Part shown: positions 16,386 through 24,139 of the stretch, piece by piece
Numbering within the stretch: the stretch's first letter is position 1
Layout of the letters: the number at the start of each line of letters is the position of its first letter
Source of the DNA: Oscillospiraceae bacterium
Lineage (GTDB): Bacteria; Bacillota; Clostridia; Oscillospirales; Oscillospiraceae
Assembly (NCBI GenBank): GCA_031261325.1
Contig: JAISKH010000073.1
Location: 1-33,669 of the forward strand
Length of the DNA: 33,669 bases
Reading direction: 5' to 3'
Position numbers and translations under genes: made by a program
Notes under the pieces: model-generated
Databases searched by the model: none
What the model was told of the DNA's origin: nothing
What the model saw: the letters and a program-made list of their open reading frames with translations, nothing else

Positions 16386-17565
16386 GGTTTACGGCGTTGG
16401 TGAGATAAACAACTACATCAAGGCGATACTTGACGAGGACGCGCTGCTGTCCTCAATCTACGTGCGCGGCGAGCTGTCAAACTACAAGACGTACCCGAGC
16501 GGGCACCACTACTTCACGATGAAGGACGCGGACGGCGCAATGCCGTGCGTAATGTTCAAAAGCTCCGCCGACAAGCTGAAATTCAAGCCCGAGAACGGCA
16601 TGAGCGTTATCGCGCTCGGGCGCATCGCCGTTTACCCGCGCGACGGTAAGTATCAGATGTACGTGAGCGGCATGACCTCAGACGGCGCGGGCGATTTGTA
16701 CGTTGAGTACGAGCGTCTCAAGGCGAAGCTGGATGATGAGGGGCTGTTTGACCCCGCGCACAAGCAGGCGATTCCGCGCTTTCCCGCGACTGTCGCCGTC
16801 ATAACATCGTCGGCGGGAGCCGCCGTGCGCGACATTATTCGCGTTCTCGGCGCGCGGTACCCGCTCGCTAAGGTCGTGGTGTTGCCCGTGCGCGTGCAGG
16901 GCGTTGAAGCCCCGCCGGAGATTGTGTCCGCGCTCAAGTTCGCGAACCGACACCGCGTTGCCGACGTGATTATCGCGGGGCGCGGCGGCGGCTCAATCGA
17001 GGACCTGTGGGCGTTTAACGACGAGCGCGTCGCGCGCGCGATTTACGCTTCCGCTATACCCGTAATCTCCGCCGTCGGGCACGAGCCGGACTTCACAATC
17101 GCCGACTTTGTCGCGGATTTGCGCGCGGCAACGCCGTCCAACGCGGCGGAGCTTGCCGTTCCCGACATTGCCGACATGCGCGCCGTTTTGCAATCGACGC
17201 AAGCGCGGGCGAGCAGCGCCGTGACGCGGGCGATAACCCAACGGCGCGAGCGCGTTGAGAGCTACGCCAAGCGGCGCGTGTTGCAAAGTCCGCGTTATTA
17301 CGTGGACGACAAGCGGCTGACGCTTGACCACGCGCAGCAGCGACTTGTTTCCGCGGCGAACACGCGGCTGCACGGCGCACAAAAGCGATTTGCGGCGATG
17401 GCGGCGACGCTTGACGCAATAAGCCCGCTTAAGGTGCTCGGGCGCGGGTACGCCGTCGCGCGAAAGTTGGACGGAACGGTGCTCCGCGCGAGAACCGAGG
17501 TGGAGAGCGGCGAGAAAATCGTCGTGAGACTTCAAAAAGACGAGATAACCGCAACGGTAGATTAA
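16378..17565 (+). CDS. xseA: Exodeoxyribonuclease VII large subunit
   Basis: Catalytic subunit of exonuclease VII, which degrades single-stranded DNA from both ends into oligonucleotides during repair. The 395 residues show the N-terminal OB-fold (VGEINNYIKAIL ... IYVRGELSNYK ... HHYFTMKDADG), the catalytic core beginning RFPATVAVITSSAGAAVRDI, the strongly conserved IIAGRGGGSIEDLWAFNDE and SAVGHEPDFTIADFVAD, and a helical C-terminal arm that binds the small subunit. It starts inside the end of nusB and is followed 13 bases later by xseB, its obligate partner. Product length and order are normal for Clostridia. Confidence 0.97.
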   Translation: MAKVYGVGEINNYIKAILDEDALLSSIYVRGELSNYKTYPSGHHYFTMKDADGAMPCVMFKSSADKLKFKPENGMSVIALGRIAVYPRDGKYQMYVSGMTSDGAGDLYVEYERLKAKLDDEGLFDPAHKQAIPRFPATVAVITSSAGAAVRDIIRVLGARYPLAKVVVLPVRVQGVEAPPEIVSALKFANRHRVADVIIAGRGGGSIEDLWAFNDERVARAIYASAIPVISAVGHEPDFTIADFVADLRAATPSNAAELAVPDIADMRAVLQSTQARASSAVTRAITQRRERVESYAKRRVLQSPRYYVDDKRLTLDHAQQRLVSAANTRLHGAQKRFAAMAATLDAISPLKVLGRGYAVARKLDGTVLRARTEVESGEKIVVRLQKDEITATVD

Positions 17566-17578
17566 GGAGAGTGCGAAC

Positions 17579-17821
17579 ATGGCAAAACAACCGACAGCGA
17601 AACAGCCTACATTTGAAGAAGCCGTCGCCCGAATTGACGAGATTGTCAAGGCGTTGGAGCGCGGGGACGCGCCGCTTGACAAGTCGCTCGCCCTGTTTGA
17701 GGAGGGTGCGCGGCTGATTAAGTCCTGCGGAAAGCTGCTTGACGACGCGGAGCAAAAGGTTCTGCGCCTGTCAAAGGGTGAGGACGGTATGCCCGTTGAG
17801 ACGCCGTTCGACGCGGAGTAG
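17579..17821 (+). CDS. xseB: Exodeoxyribonuclease VII small subunit
   Basis: An 80-residue protein that binds in several copies along the helical arm of XseA to give active exonuclease VII. The family pattern is visible: FEEAVARIDEIVKALERGDAPLDKSLALFEEGARLIKSC, then a second helix ending in AEQKVLRL. AAGGAGAG lies about eight bases before the ATG. ispA begins three bases after the stop, so the genes are surely co-transcribed. Confidence 0.96.
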   Translation: MAKQPTAKQPTFEEAVARIDEIVKALERGDAPLDKSLALFEEGARLIKSCGKLLDDAEQKVLRLSKGEDGMPVETPFDAE

Positions 17822-17824
17822 CGC

Positions 17825-18709
17825 ATGACTGCGGACATTATGAGAAGTGCTTTTGACCGCCGCCGCGCCGCTGTTGAGGTGCGGCTCGCGTCGTATTTCA
17901 CGCATGACGCGCCGCACACGTCGCTGCTGGAGGCTATGCGGTACAGTCTACTTGCGGGCGGCAAACGCCTGCGCCCCATACTTGCGCTCGCTTTTTGCGC
18001 GGCGTGCGGCGGCGACGAGGACGCGGCAATGGACGCTGCTTGCGCGCTTGAGCTGTTGCATACGTATTCGCTTATACACGACGATTTGCCGTGCATGGAC
18101 GACGACGATTTGCGGCGCGGCAAGCCGACGAACCACGTGATTTACGGCGAGTGGCGCGCGATGCTCGCGGGGGACGCGCTGCAAGCCGCCGCTTTTGAAA
18201 AACTGCTCGGCTCAAAGCTCGCGCCCGAAGTTGTGCTGCAAATGGCGAGGTCGCTCGCGCGCGCGGCGGGTGAGGACGGCATTTGCGGCGGGCAAACGCT
18301 CGACATCGAGGGCGAGGGTAAGCCGCTCGGCGTTGCGGAGCTGACGGATATACATGACCGCAAGACAGCCGCGCTGTGGATTGCCGCCGCCGAAATCGGC
18401 GCAATCGCGGGCGGCGGAACGGCGGTGCAGATTGCCGCCGCGGGGCGTTACGCGCGCCGCGTGGGACTAGCGTTTCAGGTGCGAGACGATTTGCTGGACG
18501 TGACGGCGACGACGGAAACGCTGGGCAAACCTCAAGGCTCGGACGCGGCGAACAATAAGTCCACGTTTGCCACGCAGCTCGGCGCGGAGCGTTGCGAGGC
18601 GGTTATTGCGCTGGAAACAGCCGCCGCGAAAGCGGAGTTATCCGCCGAATTTGCCGACACCGCGTTCCTTGAGTGGTTCGCCGACATGCTTTCCGAGCGC
18701 AAAAATTAG
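17825..18709 (+). CDS. ispA: Farnesyl/geranyl diphosphate synthase (polyprenyl synthetase)
   Basis: Condenses IPP with DMAPP and GPP to make farnesyl diphosphate for undecaprenyl and quinone synthesis. The 294-residue protein has GGKRLRPIL, the first Asp-rich motif DDLPCMDDDD (Asp86-Asp95) with the two-residue insertion of bacterial type enzymes, RRGKPTNH, and the second motif DDLLD (221-225) followed by GKPQGSD. The ATG follows the xseB stop by three bases with a GGAG inside the end of xseB. In Bacillus halodurans and many anaerobes this gene immediately precedes the OLE RNA, which is also what is found here. Chain length (C15 versus C20) is inferred from length and context. Confidence 0.95.
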   Translation: MTADIMRSAFDRRRAAVEVRLASYFTHDAPHTSLLEAMRYSLLAGGKRLRPILALAFCAACGGDEDAAMDAACALELLHTYSLIHDDLPCMDDDDLRRGKPTNHVIYGEWRAMLAGDALQAAAFEKLLGSKLAPEVVLQMARSLARAAGEDGICGGQTLDIEGEGKPLGVAELTDIHDRKTAALWIAAAEIGAIAGGGTAVQIAAAGRYARRVGLAFQVRDDLLDVTATTETLGKPQGSDAANNKSTFATQLGAERCEAVIALETAAAKAELSAEFADTAFLEWFADMLSERKN

Positions 18710-18738
18710 TTAACCTGAATATTTGTTGAATATTTTAC

Positions 18739-18766
18739 TTGAATATTGCGTATTTTTTTGTATAAT
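18739..18766 (+). promoter_or_regulatory. Promoter for the OLE RNA
   Basis: TTGAAT (18739-18744), 16 bases, TATAAT (18761-18766), in a sharply AT-rich gap directly after ispA. Transcription would begin near 18773, where the structured RNA begins. This would let the RNA and oapA be made independently of the nusB operon. Confidence 0.7.
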
Positions 18767-18772
18767 AGAATA

Positions 18773-19470
18773 TGCGGTGCAGTATCCTAGTCAGAACCTG
18801 TCGTCTACTAAGAGGGGCATATAAATCCCTTAAAGGGCATACCTGTGAAACTCCTTGTGTCTGCTTTGAACGCCCAGTTTGGGGTGGATGCTGGGAGAAA
18901 GTATGCGCGGCTTTTCGCGCGTGCTTACGCATTCAGGGCGCTTTCCAATGGCATGGAGATTCCGACCCTGTTTGTGTGGAGACCTGCCGCTGTGCTTCGG
19001 GCGAACCACGCTATCGAAGTACGGGACAGGATTAAACCCGCGTCGCGGTGCGTTATAACCGTCGGGAAACCGACGGGTGCTGTGTGCGGAGTAGCCTGCC
19101 TTGAGTGGAATCTGCGGATAGGGGAACCACGGCGCGTTTGGGGTGTACAACCGAGCGAGCCGATTGCTCCTTGAAATATTTTCTGCAAAAGAGGCTAAGA
19201 GACGGCATGACTGTAGTGGAAAACACCTAGGCTGTCGGGGGTGCAACCTGCTCACCCGGGCGGACGAAGGATTACAGTGCGGACTAAGTGGCAATCGGGC
19301 AACGGCGTCGGCAACGCGTCGGACGTGACTTCAATGGGAAACCGCCTGATTGGCAACAAGAGGCAGTCACGGGGGAAATCCAGCCAGACCTAAGCCGTAA
19401 GATTTACTTCATCTGTCACCGCGCTCTCTCGCAATTTAAGCAACCTCAATTCGCCGTTAAGTCGGCAAAA
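18773..19470 (+). ncRNA. ole: OLE RNA (ornate large extremophilic RNA)
   Basis: About 700 bases without a credible protein gene, lying between ispA and a small membrane protein gene followed by dxs. This is the conserved address of OLE RNA, a large structured RNA that forms a membrane ribonucleoprotein with OapA and affects cold, ethanol and Mg2+ stress responses in Bacillus halodurans. Structure seen directly: an 11-bp hairpin at 18899-18926; a 7-bp hairpin with a GAAA tetraloop at 19059-19076 (CCGTCGG/CCGACGG); a 7-bp helix CGTGACT/AGTCACG (19324-19330 with 19365-19371) enclosing a subdomain; and CCTGT/ACAGG (18966-18970 with 19026-19030). The ends are estimates: 5' from the promoter, 3' from the oapA binding site. 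The length is somewhat above the roughly 610 bases of the type member. Identification rests on context and structure, not on a covariance search. Confidence 0.87.
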
Positions 19471-19472
19471 AT

Positions 19473-19487
19473 GGAGAGATAAACCTG
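19473..19487 (+). promoter_or_regulatory. Ribosome binding site and probable CTG start of oapA
   Basis: GGAGAG (19473-19478) lies six bases before CTG (19485-19487). The frame is open from 19461, after a TAA at 19458-19460, and has no ATG, GTG or TTG before 19542. The ATG at 19542 has no binding site and lies in the middle of the first membrane segment. A CTG start is therefore the best reading. Confidence 0.6.
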
Positions 19488-20054
19488 AAAAGCAACACTA
19501 AATGGGTAATTAAGATTATCCTCGTCAGTATCGCCGTCTCAATGACGTTCACTTTCGCGTCGTCGGAAGCGCTCGCTGGGGCGGGGTATGTCGTCGCGTT
19601 CATGATACTGGCTGTCTTTATCCTGTTCGGCATCGTGTTTGACGCGGTTGGCGTCGCGATAATGTCCGCCTCGGAGAAGCCGTTCCACTCGATGGCGGCG
19701 CACAAGGAAAAAGGCGCGGCGGAAGCTCTGCGCCTGATAAAAAACGCGGAAAAAGCGGCGACGATTTGCAACGACGTGGTCAGCGATATTGCCGGCATCA
19801 TCAGCGGCACGACCGCCGCGCTGATTGCCGAAAAGATTATGGAGGGGCTGTCGCTGAAAACCGCGATTGTCCAGCTCGTAATATCGGGGCTTGTAACCGG
19901 CGCGACAATCGGCGGCAAGGCGGCGGGCAAGACGTTCGCAATCAAGAACAGTACCGCGATTGTCCTCCGCGTCGGCAAGTTGCTCAGTATTAAAAAGAAG
20001 CTGTTCCCGGGCAAAAAGCCCGACGCAAAAAATGACAACAGAAACGAAAAATAA
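19485..20054 (+). CDS. oapA: OLE-associated membrane protein OapA
   Basis: Probable membrane partner that binds OLE RNA and holds it at the cytoplasmic membrane. Read from CTG 19485 the protein has 189 residues; from ATG 19542 it has 170 and loses most of the first membrane segment. Two hydrophobic segments lie near 7-28 and 34-62 (GYVVAFMILAVFILFGIVFDAVGVAI), then the conserved-looking SASEKPFHSMAAHKEKGAAEALRLIKNAEKAATICNDVV region, a third and fourth hydrophobic stretch (DIAGIISGTTAALIAEKI; IVQLVISGLVTGATIGGKAAG), and a very basic tail suited to RNA contact. The DUF21/CNNM-like membrane fold reported for the family is known, not seen. It follows the RNA directly and precedes dxs, exactly as in OLE loci. 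Confidence 0.85.
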   Translation: MKSNTKWVIKIILVSIAVSMTFTFASSEALAGAGYVVAFMILAVFILFGIVFDAVGVAIMSASEKPFHSMAAHKEKGAAEALRLIKNAEKAATICNDVVSDIAGIISGTTAALIAEKIMEGLSLKTAIVQLVISGLVTGATIGGKAAGKTFAIKNSTAIVLRVGKLLSIKKKLFPGKKPDAKNDNRNEK

Positions 20055-20104
20055 AACCCGAACGATACATTACACGGGTTGAGTATATAATTGAGGATAT
20101 TGAT

Positions 20105-21979
20105 GTGAGTCTACTGGAAAGCATACAATCACCCGAGGACGTTAAAATTCTTACCGACCCGGAGCTTGCGCAGCTATGCGGCGAGTTGCGGGAATTTCTC
20201 GTCTCAAGCGTGTCGAAAACCGGCGGACACCTCGCCTCCAACCTCGGAGTCGTTGAGCTGACCGTTGCGCTGCACCGCATATTTGACACGTCACGCGACC
20301 GCATTGTGTTCGACGTGGGGCATCAATGTTACGTGCACAAGCTGCTGACGGGGCGCGCGGGCGAGTTCGACGCGCTGCGCAGATTCGGCGGACTTGCGGG
20401 ATTTCCGAAGCCCGCGGAGAGCGCGCATGACGCGTTTATCGCGGGGCACGCGTCCAACTCCGTTTCCGTCGCGCTCGGCATGGCGCGAGCCGCCGCGCTT
20501 GAGAGCGAGGACTACAGCGTTATCGCCGTTATAGGCGACGGCGCGTTGACGGGCGGTCTGGCATACGAGGGACTGTCGGACGCGGGGGAGAGCGGCGTGC
20601 CGCTGATTGTAATCCTGAACGATAACGGCATGTCCATCACCGAAAGCGTCGGCGGCATGGCGCGTTACCTGTCGCGTCAACGCGTGAAGCCGAGCTATTT
20701 GCGCTTCAAAAAGCGTTACCGCGCGTTCACGGAGACGGCATTCGGCGGTAAATTACTGTACAAATTTACGCACGCGGTTAAGAACCTCATAAAGCGCGTG
20801 TTTCTCAACAGCAGCATATTTGAGAATTTGGGCTTCCAATACATCGGCGTTCTTGACGGGCACAACGTCGCGCAGCTTGAAACCGCGCTGGACTGGGCGC
20901 GCTCGTTGCACGCGCCTGTGCTTGTGCATGTCAGCACGAAGAAAGGGCTGGGTTACAAATTCTCGGAGGAAACGCCCGACCTTTATCACGGTGTGCCGCC
21001 GTTCAACCCCGAGGTCGGCATTACCGAAGCGGCGAAGGAGAGCTTCTCGTCCGTGTTCGGCTCGGAAATGTGCTGGCTTGCCGAAGAGAGCGACCGCGTG
21101 TGCGCCGTCACGGCGGCTATGACCTCCGGCACGGGGCTTGCGAATTTCGCCGCGCGCTTTCCTAAGCGGTTCTTCGATGTTGGCATTGCCGAGGGGCACG
21201 CCGTCGCTATGGCGGCGGGACTAGCCGAGCAGGGGATAACCCCCGTCGTCGCAATGTATTCGACGTTTTTGCAGCGCGCTTACGACATGCTGGTGCATGA
21301 CGTTTCGATTATGAACCTGCACGTTGTGTTCGCCGTTGACCGCGCGGGTATCGTCCCGGGCGACGGCGAAACGCATCAGGGGATTTACGACGTGGCGTAT
21401 CTGTCCTCCGTCCCGGGCATGACGGTGATGTGCCCCGCGAGCCACGCGGAGCTGCGCGACATGTTGCGCCTTGCGGTTAAGCGCGCGACCGGACCTGTCG
21501 CGCTCCGCTACCCCAAGGGCGGCGAGGGCGATTATCGCGAGGGCGGCGTTAAGCTAAGTAAAGTCGTTCGCGAGGGCGAGGACGTTACGATTGTTACATA
21601 CGGCGTGCTCGTAAACGTCGCGCTTGAAGCGGCGGAAGTGCTCGCGCGCGCCGATGTGTCGGTTGAGGTCGTAAAGCTCGGGGTGATTAACCCGATTGAG
21701 TTCGCGACAATTGAACGCTCCGTCGGTAAAACGCGCCGCTTGCTCGTGCTTGAGGATTGCGTCGCGGCGGGTTGCGTCGGTGAGCGTATTCTCGCGCATT
21801 TGGAGCAGCGGGGCATTGAAACTATATGGGCGGTGCTGAAAAACACAGGCTCGCGCTCAATTCCGTGCGGCACGGTGGACGAGCTTCGCCGTATGTGCGG
21901 CATTGACGAAATGAGCGTTGCGGTGGCGATAACCGAAAAACTCAGACCGGAGTTGGCTGATGAAAAAAACCCGACTTGA
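20105..21979 (+). CDS. dxs: 1-deoxy-D-xylulose-5-phosphate synthase
   Basis: Thiamine-diphosphate enzyme that joins pyruvate and glyceraldehyde 3-phosphate, the first step of the MEP isoprenoid pathway; its product feeds IspA upstream. The 624 residues are full length. Visible are GHASNSVSVALGMA, the TPP-binding GDGALTGGLAYEGL (Gly144-Asp145-Gly146) with Asn172 of ILNDNGMSI, the catalytic Glu363 in VGIAEGHAVAMAAGLA and the GDGETHQGIYDVAYL loop. GTG 20105 has GAGG eight bases upstream. A 6-bp inverted repeat (20055-20060 with 20075-20080) lies in the short gap after oapA. The 3' end overlaps tlyA by 20 bases. Confidence 0.97.
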   Translation: MSLLESIQSPEDVKILTDPELAQLCGELREFLVSSVSKTGGHLASNLGVVELTVALHRIFDTSRDRIVFDVGHQCYVHKLLTGRAGEFDALRRFGGLAGFPKPAESAHDAFIAGHASNSVSVALGMARAAALESEDYSVIAVIGDGALTGGLAYEGLSDAGESGVPLIVILNDNGMSITESVGGMARYLSRQRVKPSYLRFKKRYRAFTETAFGGKLLYKFTHAVKNLIKRVFLNSSIFENLGFQYIGVLDGHNVAQLETALDWARSLHAPVLVHVSTKKGLGYKFSEETPDLYHGVPPFNPEVGITEAAKESFSSVFGSEMCWLAEESDRVCAVTAAMTSGTGLANFAARFPKRFFDVGIAEGHAVAMAAGLAEQGITPVVAMYSTFLQRAYDMLVHDVSIMNLHVVFAVDRAGIVPGDGETHQGIYDVAYLSSVPGMTVMCPASHAELRDMLRLAVKRATGPVALRYPKGGEGDYREGGVKLSKVVREGEDVTIVTYGVLVNVALEAAEVLARADVSVEVVKLGVINPIEFATIERSVGKTRRLLVLEDCVAAGCVGERILAHLEQRGIETIWAVLKNTGSRSIPCGTVDELRRMCGIDEMSVAVAITEKLRPELADEKNPT

Positions 21980-22787
21980 CGTCGCGCTGTTTGAGCGCGG
22001 ACTGACGGACAGCCGCGAGAAAGCACGCGCCCTGATTATGAGCGGTATCGTTTATGTCAGCGGTCAAAAGGAGACGAAGCCCGGCACTTCGGTTGCGGAG
22101 GACGCGGCGATTGAGCTGCGCGGAGAGGACAAGCGGTTTGTCAGTCGCGGCGGCTTCAAGCTCGAGAAAGCGTTGGACACGTTCGGCATATCGCCCGAAA
22201 ATCGCGTTTGCATCGACTGCGGCGCGTCCACGGGCGGGTTCACCGATTGCCTGTTGCGGCGCGGCGCGGCTAAGGTTTACGCGGTTGACGTGGGTTACGG
22301 GCAGCTTGCTTGGAGCGTGCGCAGCGACCCGCGCGTTGTAACGCTGGAGCGCACGAACGCGCGCTACCTCACGCGAGAATTGATTCCGGAGCCGCCGTCG
22401 CTCGCGGTAATCGACGTGTCGTTCATCTCGCTGTCGCTGATACTCCCCGCCGTCCGCGCGGTGCTCGCGCCTGACGGTGAGGTTGCCTGCCTGATTAAGC
22501 CGCAGTTCGAGGCGGGACGCGATAAGGTCGGCAAAAAAGGCGTGGTACGCGACGCGGCAACGCATGTCGCCGTGTTGGAGCGCTTTATTGAGAACGCGAC
22601 GGAGGCGGGCTTTGCCGTTGACGCAATCACTTACTCGCCGATTAAAGGACCGGAGGGCAATATTGAGTTCCTCGGTCATCTCACGTCCGCGTCGTCGGCG
22701 CGGATTGACGCGACCGCAATTGTCGCCGCCGCGCACGCGGAATTGAACGGCGACGCGGAGCAAAATAGCGAGCCGAATGGAGATTAG
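21960..22787 (+). CDS. tlyA: TlyA-family rRNA (cytidine-2'-O)-methyltransferase
   Basis: S4-domain plus RrmJ/FtsJ methyltransferase; family members methylate ribose of cytidines in 16S and/or 23S rRNA and influence capreomycin sensitivity. Of 275 residues, the S4 RNA-binding domain spans about 3-62 (RLDVALFERGLTDSREKARALI). The methyltransferase core follows, with FVSRGGFKLEKAL, the SAM-binding DCGASTGGFTDCLL (from Asp86), VYAVDVGYGQLAW and the catalytic region VIDVSFISL, then a KPQFEAGRDKVGKKGVVRD loop. The gene starts within the end of dxs and is followed three bases later by nadK. A hemolysin label found in old annotations should not be used. Confidence 0.94.
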   Translation: MKKTRLDVALFERGLTDSREKARALIMSGIVYVSGQKETKPGTSVAEDAAIELRGEDKRFVSRGGFKLEKALDTFGISPENRVCIDCGASTGGFTDCLLRRGAAKVYAVDVGYGQLAWSVRSDPRVVTLERTNARYLTRELIPEPPSLAVIDVSFISLSLILPAVRAVLAPDGEVACLIKPQFEAGRDKVGKKGVVRDAATHVAVLERFIENATEAGFAVDAITYSPIKGPEGNIEFLGHLTSASSARIDATAIVAAAHAELNGDAEQNSEPNGD

Positions 22788-22790
22788 CGT

Positions 22791-23654
22791 ATGAGAAAAG
22801 TCGTTCTCGCGCCGAACGCGCGCCGCGACCATAACCTTGAAGTCACGCGCCGCGTTGAAGTCTTGCTGCAAAGCATAGGCGTGCAGACCGTAATTTGTCC
22901 GCTGTATGACGAGGAGGGGCTGTCCGACTTTTCGCTGACGGGCGACAGCTTTTCGTCATTCGGGCGCGCGCTTGACGGCGCGGAGCTTATTGTCGCGTTC
23001 GGCGGGGACGGCACAATTTTGCGCGTCGCGCGTCTCGCGGTGGATTCCGAGGCGAAGCTGCTCGGCGTTAACATGGGCGGCAAGGGCTTCATGGCGGAGC
23101 TTGAGCGCGAGGATATTGACGCGCTGCCCGCAATCTGCGACGGCGGCTATACGGAGGAGCGGCGTATGCTGCTTGACGTTGCGCTGCAGCGCGGCGGCAA
23201 GACGGTTGAGCAAAATTTCGCCCTGAACGACGTGGTTGTCGCGGGCGTATCCAAGGTCGTAAACCTCGCGGTTTACGGCGACGGGCAGCTTATGACGGAG
23301 TTCGCGGGAGACGGCGTTATCGTCGCGACGCCGACGGGTTCGACGGCTTACTCAATGTCTGCGGGCGGACCGATTGTGGAGCCGACGGCGCGGAATATTA
23401 TAATCACGCCTATCTGCGCGCACGTCCTTGTCGCAAAGCCGTTCGTTCTCGCGTCAGACCGCGAGGTTACGGTTGTGACGACGGACGGTAAACCGAACCC
23501 CGCCTATATGACGGTGGACGGTTGCGAGAATATCCCCGTGCTCGTCGGCGACAGAATACATGTCAGAGAATCCAAAAAAACAGTCTGCTTCGCGCACGTC
23601 GCGGGTAAGAGTTTTTATAAAAGGGTCAGCGATAAATTGGGGGGAACTATATGA
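22791..23654 (+). CDS. nadK: NAD kinase
   Basis: Phosphorylates NAD to NADP using ATP or polyphosphate; cytosolic. The 287 residues contain the kinase signature FGGDGTILRVAR (Gly71-Thr75), the substrate loop NDVVVAG and TPTGSTAYSMSAGGPIVEP, and the late strand VTTDGKPNPAYMTVDG. All are standard for the ATP-NAD kinase family. It lies between tlyA and argR, the usual order in Clostridia. Its stop overlaps the argR start (ATGA). Confidence 0.96.
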   Translation: MRKVVLAPNARRDHNLEVTRRVEVLLQSIGVQTVICPLYDEEGLSDFSLTGDSFSSFGRALDGAELIVAFGGDGTILRVARLAVDSEAKLLGVNMGGKGFMAELEREDIDALPAICDGGYTEERRMLLDVALQRGGKTVEQNFALNDVVVAGVSKVVNLAVYGDGQLMTEFAGDGVIVATPTGSTAYSMSAGGPIVEPTARNIIITPICAHVLVAKPFVLASDREVTVVTTDGKPNPAYMTVDGCENIPVLVGDRIHVRESKKTVCFAHVAGKSFYKRVSDKLGGTI

Positions 23655-24103
23655 AAAATTCACGCCAGAGCGCAATAACACGCATTATATCCATGAGGGA
23701 TATTGAGACGCAGCACAACCTTATAGAAGCACTTGAGGCGGAAAACATCTATGCCACCCAAGCGACAATCTCGCGCGACATCAAGGAGCTGCACCTCATC
23801 AAAGAGCTTACGCCGCGCGGCACCTACAGATACGCGGTGGGGCAGGCGCGGGAGGTTCGCAATCACTCGCTGCGGCTGAAAACGATATTCCGCGAGAGCG
23901 TCACAAGTTACGCCTGCGCGCAGAATATTGTCGTTATCAAGACGCTGCCCGGGCTTGCTTCCGCGGCGTGCAGCGCGATTGACGGCATGGATATTCGTAG
24001 TCTGGCGGGCACTATCGCGGGCGACGACACGGGCTTTTTGGCGATGCACAATAACGAGGCGGCGATTCAGTTCTGCAAGGAAATCGCGGACATGCTCGAA
24101 TAA
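23651..24103 (+). CDS. argR: Arginine repressor ArgR/AhrC
   Basis: Hexameric regulator that represses arginine synthesis genes when arginine is bound. The 150-residue protein has the winged-helix DNA-binding domain (about 5-62: AITRIISMRDIETQHNLIEAL then YATQATISRDIKELHL) and the C-terminal oligomerisation and arginine-binding domain with ASAACSAIDGM and the Asp-Asp motif GTIAGDDT. An ArgR gene in this isoprenoid/repair cluster is normal in Bacillota and need not mean local regulation. No ARG-box-like operator was identified here. Start ATG overlaps the nadK stop. Confidence 0.95.
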   Translation: MKNSRQSAITRIISMRDIETQHNLIEALEAENIYATQATISRDIKELHLIKELTPRGTYRYAVGQAREVRNHSLRLKTIFRESVTSYACAQNIVVIKTLPGLASAACSAIDGMDIRSLAGTIAGDDTGFLAMHNNEAAIQFCKEIADMLE

Positions 24104-24139
24104 GTTACTTACATAATTGGCGAACGGGGGTGAGGACAC

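Noticed and set aside
18773-19470. Group II intron, tmRNA or RNase P RNA as alternatives for the structured RNA
   Set aside because: No reverse transcriptase frame and no intron domain V pattern were seen, no tmRNA tag reading frame or tRNA-like ends were noticed, and the ispA-RNA-membrane protein-dxs order is specific to OLE.
18772-19482. Several overlapping short frames on both strands within the OLE region
   Set aside because: None has a good ribosome binding site or family pattern, and the stretch shows RNA-like hairpins instead.
20055-20080. Inverted repeat AACCCG/CGGGTT between oapA and dxs as a terminator
   Set aside because: Only six pairs with a 14-base loop and no U tract.
21960-22787. 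Hemolysin function for TlyA
   Set aside because: S4 and FtsJ-type methyltransferase motifs point to rRNA methylation.
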